From Prauserella_A sp040645195 (GTDB lineage Bacteria > Actinomycetota > Actinomycetes > Mycobacteriales > Pseudonocardiaceae), in contig NZ_JBEYXW010000001.1 in the NCBI RefSeq assembly GCF_040645195.1, positions 434,001 to 498,000 on the forward strand: a stretch of 64,000 nucleotides of DNA, written 5' to 3'. Made by a program: the position numbers and the translations under genes. Every line of letters starts with the position of its first letter. Position 1 is the first letter of the stretch. Below the pieces are notes generated by a model. That model was given only the letters and a program-made list of their open reading frames with translations. It did no database searches and was not told where the DNA came from. Of this stretch, positions 56,306 through 64,000 are shown one piece after another.

Positions 56306-56791
56306 TCAGTTCTCGATCATGTCGACGAAGTCGCGTTCGTGGCGCTCCGCCAGCCGGTTGTACCACAGGCCCACCCCGAACAAGAGCGGAAAGGGCGCCA
56401 CGCCGAGCAGCAGCCAGGGCAGGGGGATGCCGACGAAACGAAGTTCGGTGAAGGCAGGCACGAAGTACGACAGCGCCGGCAGCGCGCCGAGCACCAGCAC
56501 GACCAGCCCGCCCAGTGCGATCGCGGTACGCAGCTGAATCTTGATCAGGTCGTTGATGAGCAGTTCACCCCAGCTGGTCTGCTGCTCCAGCTCGACCCTG
56601 GCACGCAGCGAGCTCGGCGTGCGGCTCGGCTCGGCGAGCACGACCCGCTTCCGGCGGATCTTGGGCGGCGGTTCGGGGGCAACCTGTTCGTCGGGAACGG
56701 GCTCCGGTTCGGGCTCGGGTCTGACGTTCTTCCCGAGCGTCGGGTCCGGCACCCGGATGCCGTCGACGCTGCGGTAGAAGTCGTCGGTCAT
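56306..56791 (-). CDS. Two-helix membrane protein, DUF485-like symporter subunit
   Basis: The protein is 161 aa. A Pro/Glu-rich cytoplasmic head of about 80 residues (EPEPEPVPDEQVAPEPPPKIRRKRVV) is followed by two transmembrane helices (LRTAIALGGLVVLVLGALPALSYFV and IPLPWLLLGVAPFPLLFGVGLWYNRLAE). The two-helix topology and the place just upstream of an SSS gene mirror E. coli YjcH (DUF485) with ActP. The acidic head is extra. The assignment rests on topology and context, not on strong sequence identity. Confidence 0.65.
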   Translation of the reverse strand: MTDDFYRSVDGIRVPDPTLGKNVRPEPEPEPVPDEQVAPEPPPKIRRKRVVLAEPSRTPSSLRARVELEQQTSWGELLINDLIKIQLRTAIALGGLVVLVLGALPALSYFVPAFTELRFVGIPLPWLLLGVAPFPLLFGVGLWYNRLAERHERDFVDMIEN

Positions 56792-56797
56792 CGTGGG

Positions 56798-57616
56798 CTA
56801 CCCGGGGCGGGACGAGCCGACCAGCCTGTCCTTGAGCTCGCGGGTGTGCCGTCTGCTGACGGGCAGGATCTTCTCCTCGTTGCCGATCACCACCTGGTAG
56901 CCGCCCTGGCCCATGCGCAGCTCGGTGATCAGCGGCAACGCCACCAGGAAGGAACGGTGGATACGCACGAAGCCTGCCTTGCCCCAACGCTCCTCGAGCT
57001 GCGCGAGCGGGATGCGGACGAGATGGCTGCCGTCGTTGGTGAACAGCCGGGCGTAGTCGCCCTGCGCCTCGACCCAGCGCACCGACGAGCGTGGGATGAG
57101 CTTGGTGGTGCCGGCGAGCTCCACCGGGATCACCTCGTCGTCGGTCTTGACCGACTCGGCGGCTCCACCCGCCTGCTGGCCCTGGCTGCTGCGCAGCTTT
57201 TCGACGACCCGGCTGACCGCCTTGTCGATGCGGTCCTGCCTCGCCGGTTTGAGCACGTAGTCCACCGCGCCGAGGTCGAACGCGTTGACCGCCTCTGTCG
57301 CGTGCCCGGTCACGAACACCAGCACCGGCGCCGGGTTCAGTGAGGCGAACACGCGCGACATCTCCATTCCGGAAAGGCCGGGCATGTTGATGTCGGCGAA
57401 CACGGCATCGACAGGAGGCAGGCCGTGTTCCTTGCGCACCCTGATCTCGTCGTCTTCGGAGCCGAGCAGCCGCAGCGCCTCCGAGGCGTCGACCGCGGGG
57501 ATCACGCGACCGACATGCGAGTTCGACTCAAGGCAGTGCCGCAACTGGTCCAGTCCGTGCAGCTCGTCGTCCACCGCAAGGACGAGGAGCCTACGGGTGT
57601 CGTCCTGAGTACTCAC
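56798..57616 (-). CDS. LytTR-family response regulator
   Basis: The protein is 272 aa from GTG 57616 (VSTQDDTRRLLVLAVDDE). The receiver domain has Asp in AVFADINMPGLSG (about residue 76), Thr in FVTGHATEA and Lys in YVLKPARQ. A linker with a Gln/Gly patch leads to a LytTR DNA-binding domain (RWVEAQGDYARLFTNDGSHLVRIPLAQLEERWGKAGFVRIHRSFLV). It starts just upstream of the symporter genes and pairs with the LytS-type kinase at 58536, separated by sppA. BtsR/YpdB of E. coli, of the same class, control pyruvate transporters. Confidence 0.9.
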   Translation of the reverse strand: MSTQDDTRRLLVLAVDDELHGLDQLRHCLESNSHVGRVIPAVDASEALRLLGSEDDEIRVRKEHGLPPVDAVFADINMPGLSGMEMSRVFASLNPAPVLVFVTGHATEAVNAFDLGAVDYVLKPARQDRIDKAVSRVVEKLRSSQGQQAGGAAESVKTDDEVIPVELAGTTKLIPRSSVRWVEAQGDYARLFTNDGSHLVRIPLAQLEERWGKAGFVRIHRSFLVALPLITELRMGQGGYQVVIGNEEKILPVSRRHTRELKDRLVGSSRPG

Positions 57617-57679
57617 AGTGAACGCAATCCTGCCGGGCGGAGCGTCCAATGTCTACACCGCTAGCGGGGGATACGACCG

Positions 57680-58525
57680 CTACAGGCCGAAACGTGACCA
57701 AGCCACCCTGGTCTCGACCGCGTCCAGGAGCGCCGCCGCAGGCGCGCCAATGCCGAGCCGCGCGAGAAACGGCTTCTTCGGTTCGGCGAACACGATCTCG
57801 GCGTCGGGGTAGCGGGTACGCAGTACGTCACGCAGGTTGCCGAGCCCGTCGATCAGCCCGAGCTCGATGGCCTTGGCACCGAGCCACACGTCGCCGGTGA
57901 ACAGGTCGTCGCCACCGGTGAGGCGATCGCCGCGCCGCTCCCGCACCCAGTCGACGAAGATCTCGTGGAGCTGGTTGTGCAGCTTGCCGAGCCACTCGAC
58001 GTCCTCGGGCTTCTCGGGGCTGAACGGGTCGAGGCGTGACTTGTTCCTGCCAGCGGTGTGGAGCCTGCGCTCGATGCCGAACCGTTCGAGCAGACCGGTG
58101 AACCCGAACCCGCCGGTGATGACACCGATCGAGCCGACCAGCGACGTGCGGTGGGCGTAGATCTCGTCGGCAGCGCAGGCCAGCCAGTAACCGCCGGAGG
58201 CGGCGACGTCCTCGGCGAACGCGATGACCGGAACCTTCTTCTCGTCGGCGAGCTGCCGGATACGCTCCGCGATCAGGCCCGACTGAGTCGGCGCGCCGCC
58301 CGGCGAGTTGATCTGCAACGCGACGGCCTTGAGCTTGTCGTGGTCGAACGCGCGCGTCAGCGCCGACTCGACCGCGCCGAGGCTGATCACGCCCCTGGCC
58401 AGCGGCGAGGCCTGCGGGTTGATCACGCCATGCAGCTTCACGACCGCGACGACGTCCTTGCGGTCGGTCCGGTCGCCGATCTTCGGAATTCGCGAGGTCA
58501 GCCGCTGCGCGGTCGTGGTCTTCAT
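57680..58525 (-). CDS. sppA: S49-family signal peptide peptidase (SppA-like)
   Basis: The protein is 281 aa, a short SppA of the SohB/36K type without a clear membrane anchor. VVAVVKLHGVI opens the ClpP-like fold and LQINSPGG forms the oxyanion strand. The nucleophile Ser is in DVAASGGYWLA (about residue 110), and SLVGSIGVITGGF with the following RNKSRLDPFS offers the general-base Lys. It cleaves leftover signal peptides or membrane proteins. It sits between the kinase and response-regulator genes of a LytSR system, ten bases after the kinase stop, an unusual insertion. Confidence 0.87.
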   Translation of the reverse strand: MKTTTAQRLTSRIPKIGDRTDRKDVVAVVKLHGVINPQASPLARGVISLGAVESALTRAFDHDKLKAVALQINSPGGAPTQSGLIAERIRQLADEKKVPVIAFAEDVAASGGYWLACAADEIYAHRTSLVGSIGVITGGFGFTGLLERFGIERRLHTAGRNKSRLDPFSPEKPEDVEWLGKLHNQLHEIFVDWVRERRGDRLTGGDDLFTGDVWLGAKAIELGLIDGLGNLRDVLRTRYPDAEIVFAEPKKPFLARLGIGAPAAALLDAVETRVAWSRFGL

Positions 58526-58535
58526 GGCCTCAACC

Positions 58536-59819
58536 CTAGCCTGGATTCGCGACCCCGTTCGGCAGCGCGGAACGGGGGGCGCCGCCGTTGCGGCGGGCCG
58601 TCTGCTCGGGCACCTCGGCGGCGAACTTCAGCATGTCAGGGCGGACGCCGCGTACGAACTTGGGCACCCGCATGGTGACCTTCATCCCGGCACCCGGCGC
58701 CGTCTCGACCATGAGCGAGTACTTGTTGCCGAACACCTGGTGCATACGGCGGTTGATGCCGGTGAGTCCGATGTGCGCGCTGCTGCTCGAGTCGCGCATC
58801 CCGTCGAGCAGCTCGGGGTCCATGCCGACACCGTCGTCCTCGACGCTGATCTCGGCCTCGGTGCCGTAGTCCTGCGCGGTCACGGTGACCGTGCCGCCAC
58901 CGGGCTTGGTCGCGATGCCGTGCTTGACGGCGTTCTCGACCAGCGGCTGGATGAGCAGGAACGGCACCACCACCGACTGCACCTCGGGTGCGATCTTGAG
59001 GCGAACGTTGAGCCTGCCGCCGTAGCGCGCGCTCTCGATGGTCAGGTAGCGGTCGATGTTGCGCAGCTCATCGGACAGTGTCGTGAACGTGCCCTCGGTC
59101 CGGAAGCAGTACCGGGTGAAGTCGGCGAAGTCCTGCAGCAGCTCGCGCGCCTCCTCCGGGTCGGTCCGGATGAGCGAGGAGATCGTGTTGAGCGCGTTGT
59201 AGACGAAGTGCGGGGAGATCTGCGCGCGCAGTGCCTTGATCTCGGCCTGGTGCAGCTGGTGTTTGGTCTCCTCGAGCCGGGCCGATTCGAGCTGGGTGCC
59301 GACGAAGCTGGCGACGGCGTCGGCCATCTGCACGATGCGCTTGCCGCGGGTGCGGCCGACGACGATCAGTACCGCCTCGGTCTTGCCCTCGACGATCAGC
59401 GGCACGATCACGGCCGTCCGCATCCGGCAGGTGCCGCGGTGGTTGCACGGCATCTTGTCGTGCGACACGACCTCGCGGCGGTGCTTGCGGATCGACGTCC
59501 CGACCGTGTCGACGAGGTCGACGTAGTGGTCGTTGGCCTCGCCGTCCCACGACAGGAGCGTGCCCTCGCCATCGGTGATGCCGACCGCAATGCACTTGAG
59601 TAGCTGGAGCAGACGGGTCGCGACCTTGTCGGCGACCATCTGGTCGAGGCCCTCCCGCAGCTCGACCGGTGCCGTGGACATCAGGTACACGGCTTCGAGG
59701 ACCGCGTCGTCGATGGCGCCGCTGGGCTTGCGGTTACGGACGTACACGGCGACGAATGCGACGACCGCGACCGTGGCAACACCCCATGGGATGACTTGCG
59801 TGGTCAACAGCCCGGACAC
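58536..59819 (-). CDS. LytS-type sensor histidine kinase
   Basis: The protein is about 427 aa from GTG 59819, though the start is not well supported and the frame is open to 59855. One N-terminal transmembrane helix (VIPWGVATVAVVAFVAVYV) is followed by a GAF-like cytoplasmic sensor (about 45-200) containing two cysteines in KMPCNHRGTCRM. The His_kinase domain (QISPHFVYNALNTISSLI, with phospho-His) and a HATPase (LVENAVKHGI, DDGVGMDPE) complete it. The partner is the LytTR regulator at 56798. A Cys pair beside the sensor might sense redox or metal; that is a guess. Confidence 0.88.
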   Translation of the reverse strand: MSGLLTTQVIPWGVATVAVVAFVAVYVRNRKPSGAIDDAVLEAVYLMSTAPVELREGLDQMVADKVATRLLQLLKCIAVGITDGEGTLLSWDGEANDHYVDLVDTVGTSIRKHRREVVSHDKMPCNHRGTCRMRTAVIVPLIVEGKTEAVLIVVGRTRGKRIVQMADAVASFVGTQLESARLEETKHQLHQAEIKALRAQISPHFVYNALNTISSLIRTDPEEARELLQDFADFTRYCFRTEGTFTTLSDELRNIDRYLTIESARYGGRLNVRLKIAPEVQSVVVPFLLIQPLVENAVKHGIATKPGGGTVTVTAQDYGTEAEISVEDDGVGMDPELLDGMRDSSSSAHIGLTGINRRMHQVFGNKYSLMVETAPGAGMKVTMRVPKFVRGVRPDMLKFAAEVPEQTARRNGGAPRSALPNGVANPG

Positions 59820-59920
59820 GGCGTCAATGCTCTGCGCTCCGCGTGCCCGGTGCAAGGGCTATCCGAGCACTTTCTGTGCGTATTTCGCGACGAAGGGTCG
59901 TCACGCGGTGTTTCCGGCTC

Positions 59921-60808
59921 TCATTTGAGCAGGCGTGACATGCGACGATCGGCCAGCGGCTTGCCCCCGGTCTGGCACGTCGGGCAGTACTGGAACGCCC
60001 GGTCGGCGAAGGAGACCTCACGCACGGTGTCACCGCACACGGGGCACGGGAGACCCGTCCTGCCGTGTACCCGCAGGCCGGAGCGCTTCTCGCCCTTCAG
60101 CCGGGCCGCGTCCTGGCCGACCGACCGCTCCACCGCGCTGGTGAGCACGTCGTGCATCGCCGCGGCGAGCCGGTCGATGGCGTCGTCGGTGAGCTTGGCA
60201 GGCGTCGCATAGGGAGACAGCCGCGCGGTGTGCAGAATCTCGTCGGAGTAGGCGTTGCCGATGCCGGCCATGATCCGCTGATCCGTCAGCACGGTCTTGA
60301 GCCTGGCCGTCTGCCCACCGAGGAGCCGGGCCAGCCCATCCCGGTCGAGCGCGAGCGCGTCCGGGCCGAGCCGCGCGATGCTCGGCACCTCGGCCGGATC
60401 CCGGACGATCCACACTGCGAGGCCCTTCTTCGTCCCGGCTTCGGTGAGGTCGAAGCCGGGACCGCCGGCCGCGAAGGCGCTCTCCCCTGCCGTGGCCGAC
60501 AAATGCACCCGCAGGGCGATCGGGCCCTTACCGCCTGGCCGTGGCGGTGCCGGCGAGAGCGAGTCGGACCAGCGCAGCCAGCCCGCCCTTGCCAGGTGGA
60601 CGATCAGGTGCAGGTCCCCGCATTCGAGGTCGAGATGCTTACCGTGGCGCCCCGCCCCGGTCACCTCGCGGCCGTGTAGCTCGGTCCACTGCGGAGTCAC
60701 CGTCTTGAGCACGCTCAGCGAGGCCACGTCCACCCTGGTCACCGTCCGGCCGACCGCGTGCTCGCGCAGGTGGTACGCGAGGGCTTCGACTTCCGGTAAC
60801 TCGGGCAT
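59921..60808 (-). CDS. Fpg/Nei-family DNA glycosylase
   Basis: The protein is 295 aa. It begins MPELPEVE, giving the catalytic Pro 2 and Glu 3 after Met removal. The helix-two-turn-helix (MAGIGNAYSDEILHTARLSPY) and the C-terminal zinc finger (CPVCG, YCPTCQTGGKPL) bind DNA. The LTEAGTKKGLAVWIV segment has the lesion-recognition region of the actinobacterial Nei-like group rather than canonical MutM. It excises oxidised bases by beta,delta-elimination in base-excision repair. It follows a small membrane protein gene by three bases. Confidence 0.92.
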   Translation of the reverse strand: MPELPEVEALAYHLREHAVGRTVTRVDVASLSVLKTVTPQWTELHGREVTGAGRHGKHLDLECGDLHLIVHLARAGWLRWSDSLSPAPPRPGGKGPIALRVHLSATAGESAFAAGGPGFDLTEAGTKKGLAVWIVRDPAEVPSIARLGPDALALDRDGLARLLGGQTARLKTVLTDQRIMAGIGNAYSDEILHTARLSPYATPAKLTDDAIDRLAAAMHDVLTSAVERSVGQDAARLKGEKRSGLRVHGRTGLPCPVCGDTVREVSFADRAFQYCPTCQTGGKPLADRRMSRLLK

Positions 60809-60811
60809 CGG

Positions 60812-61252
60812 CTACTCCACGGGATGCAGCGGACCTTCGAAGTCCGGCAGGTCGTGGCGCTGGATGGATTTGGCGATGCGGTTGACCTCGCCCCGCACGT
60901 TGAAGATGCCGCGGATCGTGCCCACCCAGCGCTCGGAAGGGCGCTCGCCGGTGACGTCGCCCTCGGTCTCGGCGACAACCGTCCACGGCCTGCGCAGCAC
61001 CCACCGCAGCGGGAAGAACAGCGCGATCAACAGGACCGCCAACGGCACCCAGCTAGGCACCACGACATCGTCGGGCATCCACACGATGAGCACAACAGCC
61101 AGCACGGTCGCCACGGTGGCCATCACGATGCCGGGCGCGTAGCTCGCGGCGACATCGTGCTCGAAATCGTCCGCCGTGGCCGGCTTGCGCCATTCCATCT
61201 GGCCGCGAATGACCCACTCCCGGCCGTCGGAACCCTGGACCAGCCGGTTCAT
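60812..61252 (-). CDS. Conserved two-helix membrane protein of unknown function
   Basis: The protein is 146 aa. A soluble head (RLVQGSDGREWVIRGQMEWRKPATADDFEHDVAASYAPG) precedes two transmembrane helices (IVMATVATVLAVVLIVWMP and VPLAVLLIALFFPLRWVL). A C-terminal cytoplasmic part follows (GERPSERWVGTIRGIFNVRGEVNRIAKSIQRHDLPDF). The pattern is conserved in actinobacteria as far as I recall, but I know no function. It lies three bases before the Fpg/Nei start and is likely co-transcribed with it. Confidence 0.65.
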   Translation of the reverse strand: MNRLVQGSDGREWVIRGQMEWRKPATADDFEHDVAASYAPGIVMATVATVLAVVLIVWMPDDVVVPSWVPLAVLLIALFFPLRWVLRRPWTVVAETEGDVTGERPSERWVGTIRGIFNVRGEVNRIAKSIQRHDLPDFEGPLHPVE

Positions 61253-61306
61253 TGCTTTCCTCCGCAGGCCTGTCCGAGCACGTTCCGTGACAAGTTACCG
61301 TGATCT

Positions 61307-62995
61307 TCAACCGGGCGGGAAGCCCGCATCCGGCTGCAACCCATGGCCCTGTTCGGGGGCCGGATCGGCAGCGCTCTCCCCGGTCGAGGTAGTCGAGGCG
61401 ACCAACGCAGCCATGGTCGTCGGCTCCGGGCTCGGCGAGCCACGCCAGGTCGGCGTGGTGGGCTCGATGGACTGTGCCGGCTCGCTCGTCGTCGTCATCG
61501 CCGCCGTGCTGCTGTACGCCGGAATGGTGCTCTCGCTGAGCTCCGACGGATCACTACGCGGCGCGCCGTTCCCATTGCCGTTGCCGTTGTTGCCCTTGCC
61601 GTTGCCTTGGCCATTGGTCTTGCCGTTGTTCCCGTTGTTGCCGTACCCGTTCTGGCCCTTGGCTTCCCCGTTGTTGCCGTTGCCTTGGCCGTTGTTGCCA
61701 TTGCCGTTGTTGCCACTGTTTCCCTTGGCCTGCCCTGGCGGCACATGCGTGCCCGGCAGCTGCGTCCCGGCCGCGGGCGTGCCAGCACGTGCCTCGCCTG
61801 CGATCTGCAGCCCGCCCGGGATCGTGTACTCCGTGGCCTCCAAATGCCCCGCGGGCTCAGCGCCGCTGGCGACCGAGACGTGTTCGCGCTCGGAGTAGCG
61901 GGCCCCCGGCACCAGGCCACCTGCCTCGAACGCCGACGACTCCAGCTCGGCCTGCGGTGTCGGTTCGGCGATCTGCAGTTCGACGCCGGCGCCCTCCCCC
62001 GGCAGGCCGACGATGTGCTCGTCCATCAGGTTCAGTGGGCCAACGGCGACCCCGACCGCGCCGACCGCAGCCGTGGAAGCGAGCGCCAGCCCGAGCTTGA
62101 CGTGCGCACCGGCGGCCGCGAGAACACCGCCGCCTGCCCCGCCTACGGCAGCGCCGCCGGCCCCGGCCGCACTGGCGACGCCGCCTGCCGTGCCCACACC
62201 CGACATCGTGCCCACCGCCAGCCCCGCGGCTGGGACGAGCAGCACGACTACCCCGGCGTGAGCGCGCAGCGTCGAGCACACTTCGCGCAGCTCGTCGTGG
62301 GTGGACCGGCAGGAAGAGCAACTGCCGAGGTGTGCCTTGATCTTGCGCGCTTCGGCCCCGGTGACGCTGCCGGCCGTATAGCCGCCGAGCTTCTCCATCA
62401 CCGTGCGGCAGCCGTCGGAGCTGCGGTTGACGGCCAGATGCGCCTGCAGGTAAGCGGCCCGCAGGCCGAGCCGGGCACGGCGGGCGAGCGCGGCGGTGGC
62501 GTTGGCGCTGAGCCCGAAGTGTTGTGCGGCGCTGGCCGGTTGCACACCTTCGACCTCGGTCTGCCAGAGCACGGTCCGCCAGCGTTCGGGGAGGCTGGAG
62601 AAGGCGCGGGTGATGAGCGTGGCCTCGGCGGTGCGGTTCTGCGCATCGCCACCGGCGCCGACCCGGTTGGTGAGCTCGTCGTCGGTGACCGGAACGTCGC
62701 GGCGGGCACCATGCCACTCCCACGACACGCGCCGCGCGACGGTCAGCAGGTAGGCCCGCACGTTGTCACGAGGACCGTTACCCCTGCGGACGGCCTGCAG
62801 GACACGGAAGAACGTCTCCGCCGTGATGTCCTCGGCTTCCGAACTGTCGGACGCGAGGCTTCGGGAAAGGCGACGCACGGCGGGCGCGTGGTGTTCGAAG
62901 AGCTCGCTGAATGCCGCGTCTTCGCCCAACCGCAACCGTTCGAGCAGTGCCGGCTCATCGGACCCGGGGACCGCACGATCCATCCAGCCTGGCAC
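61307..62995 (-). CDS. ECF sigma factor fused to zinc-finger anti-sigma, membrane segment and Asn/Gly-rich tail
   Basis: The protein is 562 aa. Residues 15-105 are sigma region 2 (FSELFEHHAPAVRRLSRSLAS, EAEDITAETFFRVLQA) and 130-185 are region 4 (LPERWRTVLWQTEVEGVQPASAAQHFGLSANATAALARRARLGL). Residues about 205-235 form a zf-HC2 anti-sigma finger (KIKAHLGSCSSCRSTHDELR). Hydrophobic Gly/Ala segments at about 245-320 can cross the membrane, followed by an exposed Thr/Pro-rich region with a low-complexity Asn/Gly stretch (about 430-485). Such fusions resemble actinobacterial ECF52/53-type sigma factors. GTG start at 62995; ATG at 62983 is an alternative. Confidence 0.83.
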   Translation of the reverse strand: MPGWMDRAVPGSDEPALLERLRLGEDAAFSELFEHHAPAVRRLSRSLASDSSEAEDITAETFFRVLQAVRRGNGPRDNVRAYLLTVARRVSWEWHGARRDVPVTDDELTNRVGAGGDAQNRTAEATLITRAFSSLPERWRTVLWQTEVEGVQPASAAQHFGLSANATAALARRARLGLRAAYLQAHLAVNRSSDGCRTVMEKLGGYTAGSVTGAEARKIKAHLGSCSSCRSTHDELREVCSTLRAHAGVVVLLVPAAGLAVGTMSGVGTAGGVASAAGAGGAAVGGAGGGVLAAAGAHVKLGLALASTAAVGAVGVAVGPLNLMDEHIVGLPGEGAGVELQIAEPTPQAELESSAFEAGGLVPGARYSEREHVSVASGAEPAGHLEATEYTIPGGLQIAGEARAGTPAAGTQLPGTHVPPGQAKGNSGNNGNGNNGQGNGNNGEAKGQNGYGNNGNNGKTNGQGNGKGNNGNGNGNGAPRSDPSELSESTIPAYSSTAAMTTTSEPAQSIEPTTPTWRGSPSPEPTTMAALVASTTSTGESAADPAPEQGHGLQPDAGFPPG

Positions 62996-63138
62996 CCCCT
63001 CCGGGCCGTAGCCCTTTCGGTTGAACGTTGAACACCATACGGAGCCCCGCCACCCTCGTCACCCCCTGTACCACGGACGTGACCTACCGCCCACACTCCG
63101 GCATCGGCGGGTGCCTCGCAACCCCGGGCGACGATCGG

Positions 63139-63146
63139 TATAGACT
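63139..63146 (+). promoter_or_regulatory. -10 element of the tRNA-Gly promoter
   Basis: TATAGACT lies 33 bases before the mature tRNA 5' end and resembles a -10 hexamer (TATAGA). No good -35 is visible at 17 bases upstream. Confidence 0.45.
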
Positions 63147-63178
63147 CTCTCATGCACAGCGCGAACAATGCGGTGCAT

Positions 63179-63251
63179 GCGGACGTAGCGCAGCTGGTAG
63201 CGCATCACCTTGCCAAGGTGAGGGTCGCGGGTTCGAGTCCCGTCGTCCGCT
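63179..63251 (+). tRNA. tRNA-Gly(GCC)
   Basis: The 73-base cloverleaf has a perfect 7-bp acceptor stem (GCGGACG with CGTCCGC, 63244-63250) and discriminator T. The anticodon stem is TCACC/GGTGA around loop TTGCCAA with anticodon GCC, which reads GGC and GGT. The T-arm contains GTTCGAG. No CCA is encoded. A strong terminator follows after about ten bases. There is no sign of an integrated element at its 3' end. Confidence 0.97.
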
Positions 63252-63261
63252 CTCGAATCCT

Positions 63262-63290
63262 GAAAAGGCCCCCAATCGGGGGCCTTTTTC
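63262..63290. terminator. Rho-independent terminator after tRNA-Gly
   Basis: GAAAAGGCCCCC-AATC-GGGGGCCTTTTTC is a perfect GC-rich stem with a four-base loop and five T residues. The A-run on the other side makes it bidirectional, so it also ends the convergent DHFR-family gene at 63309. Confidence 0.95.
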
Positions 63291-63308
63291 GTTACTCCCC
63301 GCTGACCG

Positions 63309-63950
63309 TCAGCTCGGACCGGCGCCGCGGTCTTCGCGTCGCATGTCCCCGGTGCCCGGGGTCCCCGCACCCAGGCCGTAACGCAGGAGCACAGCGCCTG
63401 TGGCCGAGGCGACGGGCGGCTCGAGGAGCTCCAGATTGGCAGGCATCGCACCGCCGTCGAACACCTTCTTGCCCACGCCGAGCACGATGGGGAAGACCCA
63501 CAGGTCGAGCCGGTCGAAGAGGCGCTCACGCAGGAGGGTCTGCACCAGGTTCAGACTTCCGATCACGTGGACGTGCTCATGCCTGTCACGCAGCTCGCGC
63601 ACGGCGCTCGCCAGATCGGGTCCCAGCTGCGTCGAGCCTGCCCAGCGCAGATCCGGGTTGCCGCGCGAGGCGACGTACTTCGGGAGGCTGTTGAACAGCG
63701 TGGCGATCCCACCGTCGACGCCGTCGACCTGGTTCGGCCAGAACGCGGCGAAGATGTCGTAGGTCCTGCGGCCCAGCAGCAGGGCGTCCATGCCCTCCAT
63801 TCCGGCACCGACGTGCTGGCCGACCGTCTCGTCGAACAAGGGCGCCTGCCATCCCCCGAACGGAAAGCCGTCGGGGTCCTCGTCGGGCTCACCCGGCGAC
63901 TGGCCAACCAGGTCGAGCGTCGCGAACAGGTCGATGTGGATCAAGCCCAT
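63309..63950 (-). CDS. Dihydrofolate reductase-family protein (RibD C-terminal-like)
   Basis: The protein is 213 aa. GLIHIDLFATLDLVGQSPGEP opens the fold, DALLLGRRTYDIFAAFWP (about residue 58) is the GRRTY block of YyaP/RibD-C reductases, and VHVIGSLNLVQTLLRERLFDRLDLWVFPIVLGVGKKVF is the C-terminal NADPH-side block. These NADPH-dependent reductases are distinct from true FolA; the substrate is unknown. ATG at 63950. It ends at a bidirectional terminator shared with tRNA-Gly. The last 50 bases of the window hold only its upstream region. Confidence 0.88.
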   Translation of the reverse strand: MGLIHIDLFATLDLVGQSPGEPDEDPDGFPFGGWQAPLFDETVGQHVGAGMEGMDALLLGRRTYDIFAAFWPNQVDGVDGGIATLFNSLPKYVASRGNPDLRWAGSTQLGPDLASAVRELRDRHEHVHVIGSLNLVQTLLRERLFDRLDLWVFPIVLGVGKKVFDGGAMPANLELLEPPVASATGAVLLRYGLGAGTPGTGDMRREDRGAGPS

Positions 63951-64000
63951 GGTGCCCCCATCGTCGGAAGCGAACTGAACTCGTCAGTCAGCCTGCGTCA

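Noticed and set aside
63179..63308. tRNA-Gly as an attachment site for an integrated element.
   Set aside because: A normal terminator and an ordinary DHFR-family gene follow; there is no integrase or repeated tRNA 3' end in the visible sequence.

Overview
The window is high-GC actinobacterial DNA, most likely from a Pseudonocardiaceae genome (Amycolatopsis/Saccharomonospora type). The evidence is the strong G/C bias at third codon positions, frequent GTG starts, two large BTAD/NB-ARC regulators, DUF3558 and DUF4232 lipoproteins, and a gene set that echoes Mycobacterium tuberculosis Rv3834c-Rv3841 (serS, septum-formation protein, HEIAHH metallopeptidase, phosphatase, pheA, DUF2470 protein, ferritin). 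In M. tuberculosis that block lies near oriC, and this window carries a near-consensus parS site with two DnaA boxes, so it is probably origin-proximal too. One N-run (53020-53115) marks an unresolved assembly gap inside a repeat array.

Layout. 1-4.4 kb: a sugar/glycan cassette (oxidoreductase C-terminus on +, then aminotransferase, epimerase, acetyltransferase and glycosyltransferase as a coupled minus-strand operon). 4.5-11.5 kb: BTAD/NB-ARC/TPR regulator, C45-type Ntn hydrolase, DHA2 exporter and LhgO-type oxidase. 11.6-22.5 kb: DUF3558 lipoprotein, racemase-like protein, serS, a haloalkane dehalogenase-like hydrolase downstream of a three-gene membrane system (DUF1190-like, ATP-grasp ligase, DUF350), septum-formation protein, metallopeptidase, MFS, DUF4232 lipoprotein, phosphatase and pheA. 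22.8-27.5 kb: coaA, a second BTAD regulator, an alpha/beta hydrolase and a 52-aa membrane peptide.

27.5-33.3 kb looks like an accessory or defence region: a helical-repeat protein, an SF1-like ATPase with a long central coiled coil, a MazG-like pyrophosphohydrolase, and a PD-(D/E)XK nuclease fused to a Schlafen-like (DUF2075) helicase. The start of the last gene is buried in a large hairpin. 33.3-42.7 kb: DUF427 protein, a DevR/DosR-like regulator, a GAF histidine kinase, cydDC-cydB-cydA and a GDT1-type transporter. A DosR-like palindrome sits upstream of cydA, and a parS-like site plus DnaA boxes lie between cydA and cydB.

42.7-49 kb: IclR regulator with an unknown partner, LysE exporter, IdeR-boxed DUF2470 gene, CPBP protease, a small gene with a LexA box at its promoter, arginine deiminase, and ferritin with tandem IdeR boxes. 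49-64 kb: sigma factor with a membrane partner, DUF952 and DUF5926 proteins, P450, DUF4328 protein, rhodanese, solute:sodium symporter with small subunit and LytS/LytT regulators (sppA interleaved), Fpg/Nei glycosylase, a sigma/anti-sigma fusion, tRNA-Gly and a DHFR-family reductase.

Three intergenic loci, all between convergent genes, hold strictly phased 21-bp tandem repeats. The strongest candidates for something undescribed are the MazG/nuclease-helicase pair with its leader hairpin, the parS/DnaA-box element, the 21-bp arrays, the LexA-boxed small gene and the DUF1190/ATP-grasp/DUF350 system.
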